From UBA7672 sp041166025 (GTDB taxonomy: Bacteria > Pseudomonadota > Alphaproteobacteria > Caulobacterales > Hyphomonadaceae): a stretch of DNA of 64,000 bases. Shown here one piece after another: positions 17,832 through 26,618 of this stretch; position 1 is the first letter of the stretch; each line of letters opens with the position of its first letter. The translations under genes were made by a program, and so were the position numbers. The stretch lies in the NCBI GenBank assembly GCA_041166025.1, contig JBEAMJ010000028.1:62001-126000 (forward strand), written 5' to 3'. A model generated the notes under the pieces. It searched no databases. It saw nothing but the letters and a program-made list of their open reading frames with translations, and was not told where the DNA came from.

Positions 17832-18638
17832 ATGAGCGCAGCGCGATTCCTGGGCATCGACTTTTCTGGCGCTGCGGCGCCGTGGCGGCCCCGCTGTGCG
17901 CGACCCACCGTGTGGATTGCATCGCTTGAAGGGCCTCGCCTCACCGAACTCATGCCGGTGCAGGACCTTCCCGGCGCCGGCCCACCCTTCGATCGCCTCG
18001 CCACGCTTCTGGCGGAAGGCCGCTACCGGGCCGCCGCCATCGATGCGCCTTTCGCTCTTCCCGAACGCCACATGCCGCCGGGCGGCCATGAGCAACTGTT
18101 GCAGGACATCACCCGGCTCCCTGCTGCAAACGATCGGCCCTTCCCTCGCGGCGCCGCCCTCGTGGCCTACGCCAGTCAGCACGCCCCGCTGGCCTCGGCG
18201 AAGCCCGCGCGCGAGACCGAGCGCCAGCACGCCGCCACGCGCTCGACCCTGTGGAACGGAGCTCGCCCAGGCGCTCCCTTTGCCGCCGCATGTCTTGCGC
18301 TGCTCGCCCGCGCACAGCGCCCCGTCTGGCCATGGAAGGATGCGCCCGGCATGCTGGTGGAGACATTTCCCGCCGCCCAGCTCCGCGCCTGGAGCCTGCC
18401 ACACACGGGGTACGTGGACGACGGGGCCCGTGCGGTGCGCGCGAGGATCGTCAGACATCTTGAGGAGACGCGGCACATCCTGATCGACACCACCAGCCGC
18501 AAGGAGATGCTGCGCTCCGCCGACGCGCTTGATGCGGTTCTCGCCACGTTTGGCGCGCGCGCCGCCGCCAACCGCCAGCTCAAATTCCAGAAACCGCTCA
18601 ACTGGCGCATCGAAGGCGCCATCGCAATTCACATCTAG
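17832..18638 (+). CDS. DUF429 family protein (predicted RNase H-like fold)
   Basis: 268 residues with the DUF429 start FLGIDFSGAAAPW (an RNase H-like DxS entry strand) and a second acidic strand AAAIDAPFAL. Near the C-terminus comes SADALDAVLATFGARAA. The family is predicted to be a nuclease by fold; no activity is established. The ATG at 17832 follows a weak ribosome site, and the upstream reading frame overlapping the TetR gene is a shadow. It is divergent from TetR, which might regulate it. Confidence 0.85.
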   Translation: MSAARFLGIDFSGAAAPWRPRCARPTVWIASLEGPRLTELMPVQDLPGAGPPFDRLATLLAEGRYRAAAIDAPFALPERHMPPGGHEQLLQDITRLPAANDRPFPRGAALVAYASQHAPLASAKPARETERQHAATRSTLWNGARPGAPFAAACLALLARAQRPVWPWKDAPGMLVETFPAAQLRAWSLPHTGYVDDGARAVRARIVRHLEETRHILIDTTSRKEMLRSADALDAVLATFGARAAANRQLKFQKPLNWRIEGAIAIHI

Positions 18639-18815
18639 ATCGAGATCTCACCGCCATCGGACATGTTGACTTCGGATTGACGAGACACGCGCCGTGCCGC
18701 AGTGCGCCCGACAGCGATATGGTGCGACGCCGCTTCGTGGGTCAGATGCATCATCCCGCGATTGAACAACGGGTCGTTAGCAACCATCCTGATCAACCCA
18801 TGACCGGGGACAACC

Positions 18816-19256
18816 ATGACCTTCCACATCCGCAACCTCACGCCCGCCGACTACCCGCAATGGCTCGCGCTCTGGCGCGGCTATCTCGCCTTCTACGAAA
18901 GCGACATACCTGAGGCCGTCACGAACCTGACCTGGCAGCGTATCCTCGATCCCGAGGCGCCGATCCACGCCCTCTGCGCGGGGACGCCGGAAGGAAAGCT
19001 CATCGGCATCGTCCACTACCTCTTCCATCCCGTCACCTGGGCGGCTGGCCCGCGTTGCTATCTGGAAGATCTCTTCACCGCCCCGGAGGCGCGCAGCCAG
19101 GGCGTCGGCCGCGCTCTCATCGAAGCTGTCTACGCCGCCGCCGATACGCGCGGCGCCGACCAGGTCTACTGGCTCACGCAGGACTTCAACGCCACCGCTC
19201 GCCGCCTCTACGACCAGGTCGCGACCGCCACCCCATTCATCAAGTACAGGCGCTGA
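18816..19256 (+). CDS. GNAT family N-acetyltransferase
   Basis: 146 residues, a single GNAT domain that transfers an acetyl group from acetyl-CoA. The acetyl-CoA binding region is seen in LEDLFTAPEARSQGVGRALIEAVYAAA (the usual R/Q-x-x-G-x-G/A is QGVGRA), followed by YWLTQDFNATARRLYDQVA. The substrate is unknown. It is a stand-alone gene with a 177-nt upstream gap, in which I see no gene I can support. Confidence 0.9.
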   Translation: MTFHIRNLTPADYPQWLALWRGYLAFYESDIPEAVTNLTWQRILDPEAPIHALCAGTPEGKLIGIVHYLFHPVTWAAGPRCYLEDLFTAPEARSQGVGRALIEAVYAAADTRGADQVYWLTQDFNATARRLYDQVATATPFIKYRR

Positions 19257-19383
19257 AGCGGCGACCCAGGCTTGCCCAGGGGGCACGCGCCCTGGCGAAG
19301 GCTGGGGCCCAGTCCACATGAGAAAATGTGCGCAGCGCGCCGTGGCGCTTATTCGCATCACAAGGCATTGCACCCCAATCTCT

Positions 19384-19400
19384 GGTCGCGAGTCGCGACC
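19384..19400. repeat. Perfect short palindrome in a gene-free stretch
   Basis: GGTCGCGA-G-TCGCGACC, 8-bp arms with one central base. It lies in the 400 bp between the GNAT stop (19256) and the ompA terminator (19667), where reading frames on both strands look like noise and no gene can be supported. It could be an operator, a hairpin or chance. Confidence 0.45.
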
Positions 19401-19666
19401 CTGGGTTGCATACCGCCGCGCTTGCGAACCGGCGTCTCTATCCTCGCCTGGGCGACCAGATGTTCTGCATGCGGCACGCCGGCGGCATCGAGGGGCATGG
19501 CCGGTCCGGCCTTGGCGCCGCGCACCGGCGCGAGCCCGACCCGTTCGATGACGACAGCGCCCTCGACCTGGGAAGCACCAATCCGATCGCCGACGTCGCC
19601 GCCTCGCTGTGCCTCAACCTGACAGCCAGATCTGAGCGCGGCGCAACGCTCCGTCCGGAACGAAAA

Positions 19667-19690
19667 CAGCCCGGTCTTTCGACCGGGCTG
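19667..19690 (-). terminator. Terminator of ompA-like gene
   Basis: Perfect 10-bp arms CAGCCCGGTC/GACCGGGCTG around a 4-nt loop (GAAA on the minus strand), then TTTTCG on the minus strand. It lies 30 nt past the stop of the OmpA gene. Confidence 0.9.
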
Positions 19691-19719
19691 CTCCTTCAGT
19701 TCGTATCGACTGACCGCGA

Positions 19720-20895
19720 TCAGCGGCCGATCGTGATCTGCACTTCCGCACGGCGGTTGAGAGGCTCGCGCGTGCCGTCCGGACGCGGCTCGGCCGGTTC
19801 GGATTCGCCCTTGGCGGCGGTGCGGATCGAGGCATCGCCGACGCCGGCGGCCACGAGGGCCTGCTTCACGATGTCTGCTCGGCGGGCCGACAGACGGTCG
19901 TTGTAGGCCGAACCACCCGAGGAGTCGGTGTGTCCCTCGACCGACGTGAGCGTGATGGTGCAACCACCGGCCCGCGCACGGTTAACCGCAGCATTGATCG
20001 TGTCGCGGTTGGCCGAGGTGAGGTCGGAACGATCCCACTCGAAATAGACCACGAACGGAGGCTGCTGCTGCGTGCACGCCTGAGCAGCCGAGGTGTCCGC
20101 GGTCGTGGGCGGCGGCGGCGGCGGAGGCGGCGGCGGCGGCGGCGGAGGCGGCGGAGGCGGTGGAGGCGGAGGCGGAGGCGGAGGCGGCGCAGGCGGCGGC
20201 GGCGCAGCAAACTGCCAGCGCAGCCCAGCCGTCACAGCGTGATCCTGATAGGACGACTCATAGTCGCCATCGACGCCCTGCATCGCAAGATCGGGCGCAT
20301 CGAGGAAGGTGTAGCCGAGATCAACCGTCAGCTGGTCGCCCAGTTTGACGCCGAAGCCAGCGAGCAGGTTGTAGGCGAACGACGTGTCGTTGTCGTCGAA
20401 GCCGTTGGCCTGCAGGCCCGACGGAGTGAAGTAGGTCGACGCCACGCGGCTGTCGACGCGGGCAGCGCCGCCGCCGACGCCGAGATACGGCGTGATGTTC
20501 GAGCCCTCAACCGGGAAGTCCTTGATGAGGTTCACCATTCCGGTGGTGACCCGGGTCGAGCCGGCGCCAGTCGGACCGACGCGGCCGGGAGGCAGTACGC
20601 CCCGGAGGGTGTCCGGCACGTCGAGTTCAACGTTGCGGTAGCCAACCACGCCTTCAACCCGGAAGGTGTTGCCAAAGCCATAGCCGAGGCCAAGCCCGAA
20701 CACGGGGTCGACTTCGGGGTCGGCGCGGGTATCGAGACCGCCGCTCGGCGCGCCGCCGGCGAAGTCGACATCCTGGATGCCGTCGACGATGGCACCGACC
20801 TTGGCGGTACCATACCAGCCGTCCTGCGCATACGCAGTTGCGCCAGCAGACACCATGGTGGCGGCCGCGGTGGCGCACATAAGTGCTTTTTTCAT
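19720..20895 (-). CDS. OmpA family outer membrane protein with polyproline linker
   Basis: 391 residues. A signal peptide (cleavage after TAYA, about residue 23) leads to an eight-strand OmpA-like beta-barrel (about 24-230), a linker with 4 prolines, an Ala and 27 consecutive prolines (from DNA 20202 down to 20107), and a C-terminal OmpA domain (about 275-391) that binds peptidoglycan: VYFEWDRSDLTSANRD, then EGHTDSSGGSAYNDRLSARRAD with the diaminopimelate-binding Asp and Arg. The linker probably spans the periplasm. A leader hairpin (20920-20948) and a strong terminator flank the gene. Confidence 0.95.
   Translation of the reverse strand: MKKALMCATAAATMVSAGATAYAQDGWYGTAKVGAIVDGIQDVDFAGGAPSGGLDTRADPEVDPVFGLGLGYGFGNTFRVEGVVGYRNVELDVPDTLRGVLPPGRVGPTGAGSTRVTTGMVNLIKDFPVEGSNITPYLGVGGGAARVDSRVASTYFTPSGLQANGFDDNDTSFAYNLLAGFGVKLGDQLTVDLGYTFLDAPDLAMQGVDGDYESSYQDHAVTAGLRWQFAAPPPPAPPPPPPPPPPPPPPPPPPPPPPPPPPPTTADTSAAQACTQQQPPFVVYFEWDRSDLTSANRDTINAAVNRARAGGCTITLTSVEGHTDSSGGSAYNDRLSARRADIVKQALVAAGVGDASIRTAAKGESEPAEPRPDGTREPLNRRAEVQITIGR
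20107..20202 (-). repeat. Proline-codon microsatellite in ompA-like gene
   Basis: An almost pure GGC/GGA-type trinucleotide tract on the plus strand, read on the minus strand as 27 consecutive Pro codons (mostly CCG and CCT), then Ala and four more Pro. Such tracts can change length by replication slippage without breaking frame. Confidence 0.9.
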
Positions 20896-20919
20896 TACGT
20901 TCCCCTTGTCAAAGGCACT

Positions 20920-20948
20920 ACCCCGGCGTCGGAAGACCTCGCCGGGGT
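20920..20948 (-). other. Leader stem-loop upstream of ompA-like gene
   Basis: Perfect 9-bp arms ACCCCGGCG/CGCCGGGGT separated by 11 nt, 24 nt upstream of the ATG on the minus strand. It would lie in the 5' untranslated leader, where ompA mRNAs of other bacteria carry stability hairpins. From here to the kinase fragment at about 21169 nothing else is recognisable. Confidence 0.45.
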
Positions 20949-21168
20949 GATAACGCGGTCGCCCCGCATGGAATCCGGCCTACACGCTTTTTTTTGGGTT
21001 GGCGATATCGCGGGCCTCCCGAAGTAGGCCTGGAACCGCTTTTTCAACCGCTACGGGTCGCCGCAGCCACAGGATTTCTGGTCCGCAATGAAGCATTTTG
21101 CGCGCTTTTTTGATTCGCCTGACGGGTGAACCGGCACCCTATGACAGCGTCCGCCGGGGACTGGCTGC

Positions 21169-21894
21169 GTGCGTTTGAGGGTCCAACCCTGCCGCCGCGA
21201 ATCCTTGACGGGGTTGGGCGCGGTGTCCCGCAGTCGCGTCGGAGCCCGGTTCCTCAATTGGGCTGGCCAAGCCCTCAAGCAATTGATTAACCGCGACGCC
21301 CCAAAAATCCACGCTTTGGGCAGGTGCATTCGACGGGGCAGCGATTCGGTGAGGATCGGATTCAGGAAACGGGGCACGGCGGCGCCCGCAAACCAGCGCG
21401 CCTTAGATGCCTCCAGTCGCAGCTCCCAGTTGCGCAGCAGGACTTGGATAGGACTTGCCGTCTCCGTGCTGGTTCTTCTTGCTTTGGGCGCGGCGTGGTC
21501 GATTCAAGGCAAGATCGACCACGATTTTGATCGCGCGCTGACAGCATACCGGACCGAGAACAACCAGCGGGCAGAAGTCGCTTCGGCGCTTTTGACCGAC
21601 AAGCTCGAGCAGATCCGGCAGAACCTTAGAACGATCAGCCTCCTCCCCAGCGTGAGGGAGCTGGACCGGCACGGAACAAACCTCTCCGACCATTCCCTGA
21701 TCACGATCCAGCAAATCTACAACAACCTGGCGCTGAACGTCGACGTGTCCGAAGTCTACATCGTTCCCATCGAATTCAACCCCAACGGATTCGATCCCTT
21801 CACCGGCAAGCGCGAAGAGCCAACGCTCATGTTCGACGAACTGATCGTCGAAGCAGGCGCGCGCCTAGAAGAAGCCGGAGTTTTCAGACCATGA
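21169..21894 (+). pseudogene. Hybrid histidine kinase, 5' fragment (sensor N-half)
   Basis: The first of three pieces of one gene, broken by frameshifts. From about residue 92 it has a membrane helix (WIGLAVSVLVLLALGAAWSI) and then an extracytoplasmic sensor start (DFDRALTAYRTENNQRAEVA). The frame ends in GVFRP-stop at 21894; shifting by one base at the TTTT run near 21881-21885 continues into SDHEEVEAYEY and the next fragment. The true start is unclear: a GTG at 21349 is close to the helix. Either a real mutation or a homopolymer sequencing error would give this. Confidence 0.75.
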
Positions 21895-21898
21895 AGAA

Positions 21899-22474
21899 GT
21901 GGAGGCCTACGAATACGCGGTGCTTCGTCGTCAGCTCGACTGGCTTGCCGCCAACTTCCCGAACGCGTCGTCCTATTCGGGGATCGATCGTCCCATGTTG
22001 TCTTCGGAGGAGATCATCACCTGTGACAACACGGTCTACGTTCGCAGCGGCAAAGACGCCGACCGATCCGGCATCATGCTATCCGTGCCCTTTTATGGTC
22101 CCAACGGCACAATAAGGGGAGTTATCTCCGCCATCATTCGCACCGGGGCCCTGGCAAGCTATTTGCCGGACGGCGACAGCGCACTTGTGAACGCTTCTCA
22201 CAACTTTACCGCTTTCGCCCCCAGCGAAGGCATCGCGCGCCAGTCCGCTGATTACGTGCGGGGCGCCAAAGCCGACCCCAACCTCCTGTATTCCCAGGCC
22301 ACAAAACTCAAGGTTGGCGACGCGCAAGGCGGCTGGGTTCTCTGGAGCGGACGCCCTAACGGCACATTCGAACAGGGTGGAGAAGCACAATCGATCAGGG
22401 CCTTCGCCATTATCGCGTACGGGATCCTCGGCGCGGCCATCCTGATGTTGACCGGCGTGTTTGCCGTCATATGA
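21899..22474 (+). pseudogene. Hybrid histidine kinase, middle fragment (sensor C-half and TM2)
   Basis: The second piece of the broken sensor kinase. It carries the rest of the periplasmic sensor (YAVLRRQLDWLAANFPNASS to GGWVLWSGRPNG) and a membrane helix (AFAIIAYGILGAAILMLTGV) that should pass into the cytoplasm just before the kinase. The frame then stops at 22472-22474, exactly after the helix; a second one-base shift in the same direction leads into the kinase frame. The protein-level continuity shows that the three pieces were one gene. Confidence 0.75.
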
Positions 22475-23798
22475 AGGCGCGCGCGCGCAACGCCTCAGGC
22501 AGGAAAGCCTGCAACGCGAGGTTGAAGAACGGATCGCGCAAGTTGACGCGCTGGAACGCGCAAAAGTGGAGGCGTCGCTTGCACGCGAAAGCGCTGAACG
22601 CGCCCTTGTCGCAGCCCAGGTCGCTAGCGAAGCCAAGTCGCAATTCATCGCAAACATGAGCCACGAGATTCGAGCGCCCCTCAACGGCGTACTCGGCATG
22701 GCGCAGTCGCTGCAGGCGGATCCACTCACTCCGGATCAACTCGAAAAGATCGACATGATCATCGAGTCGGGCAGGACGCTGACACATGTGCTCAACGATG
22801 TCCTCGATCTGTCCAAGATCGAGGCTGGCAAGCTGGAGATTGTTCAGGAAAGTGGAGACTTCGCGAGTGTAGTCGAGCGCACGTGGCAACTGTTCAAGCC
22901 GCAGGCCGAAGGCAAAGGCTTGAGATTCCTGCTCAAGATACAGTCCGGTTTTCCAAGCAATCTCGTCTTCGATCCAACCCGCGTCCGGCAATGCGTTTCA
23001 AACCTCCTGTCGAACGCAATCAAGTTCACCTCCACCGGTCGAATTCTGGTCGTATTGCGCCACAAACCGCTGGGTGGAGGGCGCCATGTCCTGTCACTGC
23101 AGATTTCCGACACGGGAATCGGGATGACAGAGGAAACGATCTCCCGGCTGTTCATGCCGTTTACCCAGGCCGACAATTCCGCAACCCGCGCCTATGGCGG
23201 CACTGGCCTCGGCCTCGCGATTTCACGCCGGCTTGCCCGCATGATGGGCGGCGACATCAAGGTACGAAGCGTCCCGGAGGAAGGTTCAACATTTGCGTTG
23301 TTGCTGCCGGTGCTGGAGGCGCCAGAGATTGCACAATCCGTGCGATCCGCCCCGGTAATGGCGCCCCAGAACAAGCCGGCGGGTCTGGCCGGCCTCCGGA
23401 TCCTGCTCACTGACGACAACATCCTCAATCGCCGAGTGGTCAGTCTCTTCCTCATCCCCCACGGATGCCAAATCATCGAAGCGTCCAACGGTCAGGAAGC
23501 GCTCGACAAACTTGCCACACAGGAGGTGGATCTCGTGCTGCTGGACGTGCACATGCCCGTCATGGATGGGGTAGAAGCGATCCGGCAGATCCGCGCGAGC
23601 CCCCATGCCTGGCGGACACTTCCGGTGATCGCCTTGACCGCCGATGCTATGGCAGGAGATCGCGACAAGTATCTGGGTCTGGGCATGGACGAGTATGTCG
23701 CCAAGCCTGTGGATCGTCAGAAGCTTGTTTCAGCAATCTGCACTCTGCTTGGCATTGAAATGGGCTCGGCAGATCATGCGAAAGCCGCATCGGCCTGA
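22461..23798 (+). CDS. Hybrid histidine kinase, kinase-receiver fragment
   Basis: The third and largest piece (445 codons). A coiled segment (residues 10-55) leads to HisKA with H-box FIANMSHEIRAPLNGVLG, then HATPase: N-box NLLSNAIKFT, G1 SDTGIGM, F-box LFMPFTQAD, G2 GGTGLGLAISRR. A C-terminal receiver follows with ILLTDDN, phospho-acceptor Asp in LVLLDVHMPVMDG and Lys in AKPVD. All catalytic residues are intact. The reading frame opens at a TTG (22461) without a good ribosome site, so expression as a free soluble kinase is uncertain; the intact gene would have had the two upstream fragments fused in front. Confidence 0.85.
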   Translation: MPSYEGARAQRLRQESLQREVEERIAQVDALERAKVEASLARESAERALVAAQVASEAKSQFIANMSHEIRAPLNGVLGMAQSLQADPLTPDQLEKIDMIIESGRTLTHVLNDVLDLSKIEAGKLEIVQESGDFASVVERTWQLFKPQAEGKGLRFLLKIQSGFPSNLVFDPTRVRQCVSNLLSNAIKFTSTGRILVVLRHKPLGGGRHVLSLQISDTGIGMTEETISRLFMPFTQADNSATRAYGGTGLGLAISRRLARMMGGDIKVRSVPEEGSTFALLLPVLEAPEIAQSVRSAPVMAPQNKPAGLAGLRILLTDDNILNRRVVSLFLIPHGCQIIEASNGQEALDKLATQEVDLVLLDVHMPVMDGVEAIRQIRASPHAWRTLPVIALTADAMAGDRDKYLGLGMDEYVAKPVDRQKLVSAICTLLGIEMGSADHAKAASA

Positions 23799-23903
23799 TG
23801 CTGGACTAGGCCATGGTTTTTTGCCCTTCACGCATGCGGAAGGAAGCGCGATGACGACGTGCGCTGCGCTGGATCGGCCTCCACGCATTGAATGGAAAGA
23901 CTT

Positions 23904-24755
23904 TCAGGTCCTCGCGTTCACTGGCAGCCAGACTTCGCAGCCGCCATTGCCCGTGCCTGCATCAAATTCGGGGCCGTAGCGTTCGAGCATTTGCATGGCT
24001 GTACCCGCAGGCTGGCGGCCGGACGCCGCGAGCCATTCGCCGGCTGCCCAGCAGGTTGCGCCCAGCGTCGAAACATGCCCGCCGTGACGGAAGACAGCCC
24101 AGTCGCGCGGCGCAAGGCGCACACCCGACAGGCCCTCGGGAAGATCGTCCAGACTGCTGACCTCGACGGCGGGAGCATAATCGAAACCCGCCTCGTCGGT
24201 CGGGTCTGCCGGAGCGAGGCACAGACCCCACGCGGCGCCGGGGATGGTGTTTGTGATCGCACCGAGATGCGGGCCGAAGGCATGCCATAGCGAGGCGATG
24301 CCCGCGCGCTCCTCGAACCGGAAATAGCGACGAAGACCTGCAAAGAGCATCGTCTTGCCGGAGACAAAGCGAACCGGGGCGATCGCGTTGGTGGACTGGT
24401 CGGGCATGCGAATGGGCTCCGTGAGCGAGAGGTTGGCGAGCGATCCACGCGCGCGAACCTCTTCAGGCGTTGCCCCGAACTGGTCGCGAAAAGCGCGCGT
24501 GAAAGCCTCGTGCGAGCCGTAGCCGACGGAGAGCGCGACATCGAGGATGTCAGGCGCGCCATCGGCCAGCCGCCGCGCCGCCTCGCTCAGCCGCCGGGCC
24601 CGCGCAAAGGCGAGCACCGGCTGGCCGACGATAGCGGCGAAGGTGCGGGAGAGATGAAAGCGCGAAAGGCAGGACACGCGGGCAACATCGTCGAGCGTGA
24701 AAGGCTCGCCGATGTGGCTTTCGATGTACCAGAGCGCCTTGGCGATCGCCTGCAT
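23904..24755 (-). CDS. AraC-type regulator with GyrI-like effector domain
   Basis: 283 residues, Rob-like order: an N-terminal pair of helix-turn-helix units (WYIESHIGEPFTLDDVARVSCLSRFHLSRTF, and the second at ILDVALSVGYGSHEAFTRAFRDQFGATPEEVR, residues about 5-105), then a C-terminal GyrI-like small-molecule binding domain (about 125-283). It probably senses a hydrophobic effector and regulates efflux or stress genes. Its stop lies 105 nt from that of the kinase fragment (convergent). Upstream on the same strand is the M23 gene; no obvious target is adjacent. Confidence 0.93.
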   Translation of the reverse strand: MQAIAKALWYIESHIGEPFTLDDVARVSCLSRFHLSRTFAAIVGQPVLAFARARRLSEAARRLADGAPDILDVALSVGYGSHEAFTRAFRDQFGATPEEVRARGSLANLSLTEPIRMPDQSTNAIAPVRFVSGKTMLFAGLRRYFRFEERAGIASLWHAFGPHLGAITNTIPGAAWGLCLAPADPTDEAGFDYAPAVEVSSLDDLPEGLSGVRLAPRDWAVFRHGGHVSTLGATCWAAGEWLAASGRQPAGTAMQMLERYGPEFDAGTGNGGCEVWLPVNART

Positions 24756-24830
24756 GCTGCACCTTCCGAAGCCATGTACAGAATGGCAAGTCGACAGATC
24801 CGCGCTTGACCGGGCTTGCGGAAGTGATGG

Positions 24831-25985
24831 CTACTCCCGTTCGATCACGTCCCCCGCGCGGAGGTGGCGTCCGCTCATTTCAATCCAGTCATTGCGCAGG
24901 CCTTCGAAGACGAACGGAAGCCCGCGCGCGGTGTTGAGATCGGGTCCGTCGATAATCTGAAAATGGAGGTGAGGTTCGGTCGAGTTGCCGGACGTTCCAG
25001 CCTCCCCGATCTGCGCGCCGCTCGAGACGGCCTGCCCCACCCGGACACGCGCGCTGCCCTGACGGATGTGGGCATACAGCGAATGCTCGCCACCCTTGTG
25101 ACGAAGGAGTATGTAGTTGCCGGCAGCCCCGGCGAAGCCGTCGGAAAGCAAGATCGCTTGTTGCGCCTCGGCGACGCGCTCCTGATAGGCTTCGAACGGT
25201 TCGTCGGGCCGCCTCAGGCCGCCGGCATTGTTGCTCTGATCGTCGCGCACGGCGACGACGACGCCGTCTGCGACGGCATAAAGCGGGGCGCCAAAGGTGA
25301 GATAGTCCTCAAGCTGTGTGCCGTCTCCCCTGAACGAACGCAGGTCGGCGCCGAGCCTGGCTATGTCGATGGCGTACTCGGAAGATTGCACCCAGCGATG
25401 ATGGTGGGCAGCGTCACCCGAGGCCCACACGATCCAGCGCCCATCGACGGGGGCGCGATAGGTGTTGGGCGACTGGTACCGGGAAACCGCTACGTCGCGG
25501 CTTTCAATATCGCCGTTCTCACCCTCGACCACGATGCGCGCCGTGTCGGGCATCGTACTCGCGGATACGTAGAGACTGGTGTTGAGGAAGGCCTCGCGCG
25601 GATCGAGCGTCGCGTCCCTGCTCAACGTTTCGCCTGGCTTCAACAGGTGCGAAAGATGGAATTGAAAGTCCATCGCCTGCAGCAGACCAGCGTCGCTATA
25701 GTTCGCGATACGCTCCGCGCGGCGCGAAATCATGCTCGCAGGCGCGCGAACCACTGAAACGATCTCGCCCTTGGCCAGCAATTCGACCCGCATGCCGTGG
25801 ACTTCCTGAACGCCCTCACCATCATTGACGATCAGGATGTTGTGCAGCACCAGGTCGACGCTGGCGCGATCCGGCGACAGGTCGAACACATAGAGCGGTG
25901 TGGGATTCACACGGATCTCGAGCGCGTGGGCCGGCGCAGCCGTCAGCATTCCCGCCGCAAGCGCGGCCAGGCAAAGTCGGTTCAT
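24831..25985 (-). CDS. M23 (LytM) family peptidase, secreted
   Basis: 384 residues. The signal peptide (cleavage after AHA) is followed by a beta-rich N-domain (about 22-190) with no family I recognise, then a LytM-type domain: HHHRWVQSSEYAIDIA (metal-site region; here the nearest histidines lie ahead of the usual place), GAPLYAVADGVVVAV, GNYILLRHKGGEHSLYAHI, GAQIGEAGTSGNSTEPHLHFQI. It probably cleaves peptidoglycan cross-bridges in the periplasm. It is the last gene of a padR-HAAS-M23 operon with 15 nt to the upstream gene. Confidence 0.9.
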   Translation of the reverse strand: MNRLCLAALAAGMLTAAPAHALEIRVNPTPLYVFDLSPDRASVDLVLHNILIVNDGEGVQEVHGMRVELLAKGEIVSVVRAPASMISRRAERIANYSDAGLLQAMDFQFHLSHLLKPGETLSRDATLDPREAFLNTSLYVSASTMPDTARIVVEGENGDIESRDVAVSRYQSPNTYRAPVDGRWIVWASGDAAHHHRWVQSSEYAIDIARLGADLRSFRGDGTQLEDYLTFGAPLYAVADGVVVAVRDDQSNNAGGLRRPDEPFEAYQERVAEAQQAILLSDGFAGAAGNYILLRHKGGEHSLYAHIRQGSARVRVGQAVSSGAQIGEAGTSGNSTEPHLHFQIIDGPDLNTARGLPFVFEGLRNDWIEMSGRHLRAGDVIERE

Positions 25986-26000
25986 GGTTTTCTCCCTGAG

Positions 26001-26618
26001 TTAGTCTTCCATCCTTGAAAGTCCGCGCGGGACGCGTTTGCGCCCGGAAAAGCGCCCGAACGCCCATGTCAGCAGGACGTAGAGGGCCACACCCGCCGCG
26101 ATCGACAACGGCGAGAACCAGATTCCGAGAAGGTCCACGCCTTGGACATTCTCATCGACACCAATGAAGAGCGCACCACTCTCAAGCCTGTAAGCGCCAA
26201 CGCCGGCCGGCGCGAACAGCTTCACGATTCCCAGTGTTATGCAGAGCGTGGCGACGGCATAGCCGAGGCCGACCAGCACGGAGAGCGCAAGCCCCGCCAT
26301 GCCCGAGGCGCCGCTGCGCACAAGCGCCAGCGTCACGTCGGCAGGACTGAATGTGCGCCCTGCGCGCGCTCGCAGCCGATCGGCAACGAGGGCAGGCAGG
26401 AATTGTTCGGGATCTCCAAGCTGCGCCAGCGCGTGACGTGCGGCATCCGCCCCGCCGCCAGCCTCGCTGATCGCCTCCATGGCGTGGGCTTCGAGTTCGG
26501 TTTTCACCTCGTCGGCCTCGACCCGCGGCAGCGAGGCCAGCGCCCTGTCGACCTTGCCAAAGTAGCCGGCGAGGAGGCTGCGCACATCGGGGTCCGGAAT
26601 CTCAGTCCAGCGAGACAT
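26001..26618 (-). CDS. HAAS/DUF1700-like membrane protein
   Basis: 205 residues from the ATG at 26618, which overlaps the padR end by 17 nt. The N-terminal half is an acidic helical domain (LLAGYFGKVDRALASLPRVEADEVKTELEAH... LGDPEQFLPALVADRLRAR) like the HAAS domain found next to PadR regulators. The C-terminal half has two membrane helices (GMAGLALSVLVGLGYAVATLC and LSIAAGVALYVLLTWAF). In known PadR-HAAS pairs the membrane partner is thought to act in signalling. The function here is unproven. Confidence 0.85.
   Translation of the reverse strand: MSRWTEIPDPDVRSLLAGYFGKVDRALASLPRVEADEVKTELEAHAMEAISEAGGGADAARHALAQLGDPEQFLPALVADRLRARAGRTFSPADVTLALVRSGASGMAGLALSVLVGLGYAVATLCITLGIVKLFAPAGVGAYRLESGALFIGVDENVQGVDLLGIWFSPLSIAAGVALYVLLTWAFGRFSGRKRVPRGLSRMED

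Noticed and set aside
18635..18841. 68-codon minus-strand frame between DUF429 and GNAT genes
   Set aside because: No clear ribosome site, no recognisable domain, and it overlaps the GNAT start; possible but not supported.
19358..19963. Minus-strand frame covering the gap and the end of ompA
   Set aside because: It overlaps the ompA-like coding end on the same strand in another frame and shows no domain.
20107..20202. Tandem repeat considered as a CRISPR or VNTR array
   Set aside because: It is a trinucleotide coding repeat for proline, with no spacers; no CRISPR array exists in the window.
19930..21027. Arg-rich plus-strand frame over ompA
   Set aside because: Antisense to the polyproline tract; the poly-Arg run is a by-product of the repeat.
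21285..21300. TTAACC near 21288, like half of a CtrA site
   Set aside because: A single half-site without the second TTAA at the needed spacing is not enough.
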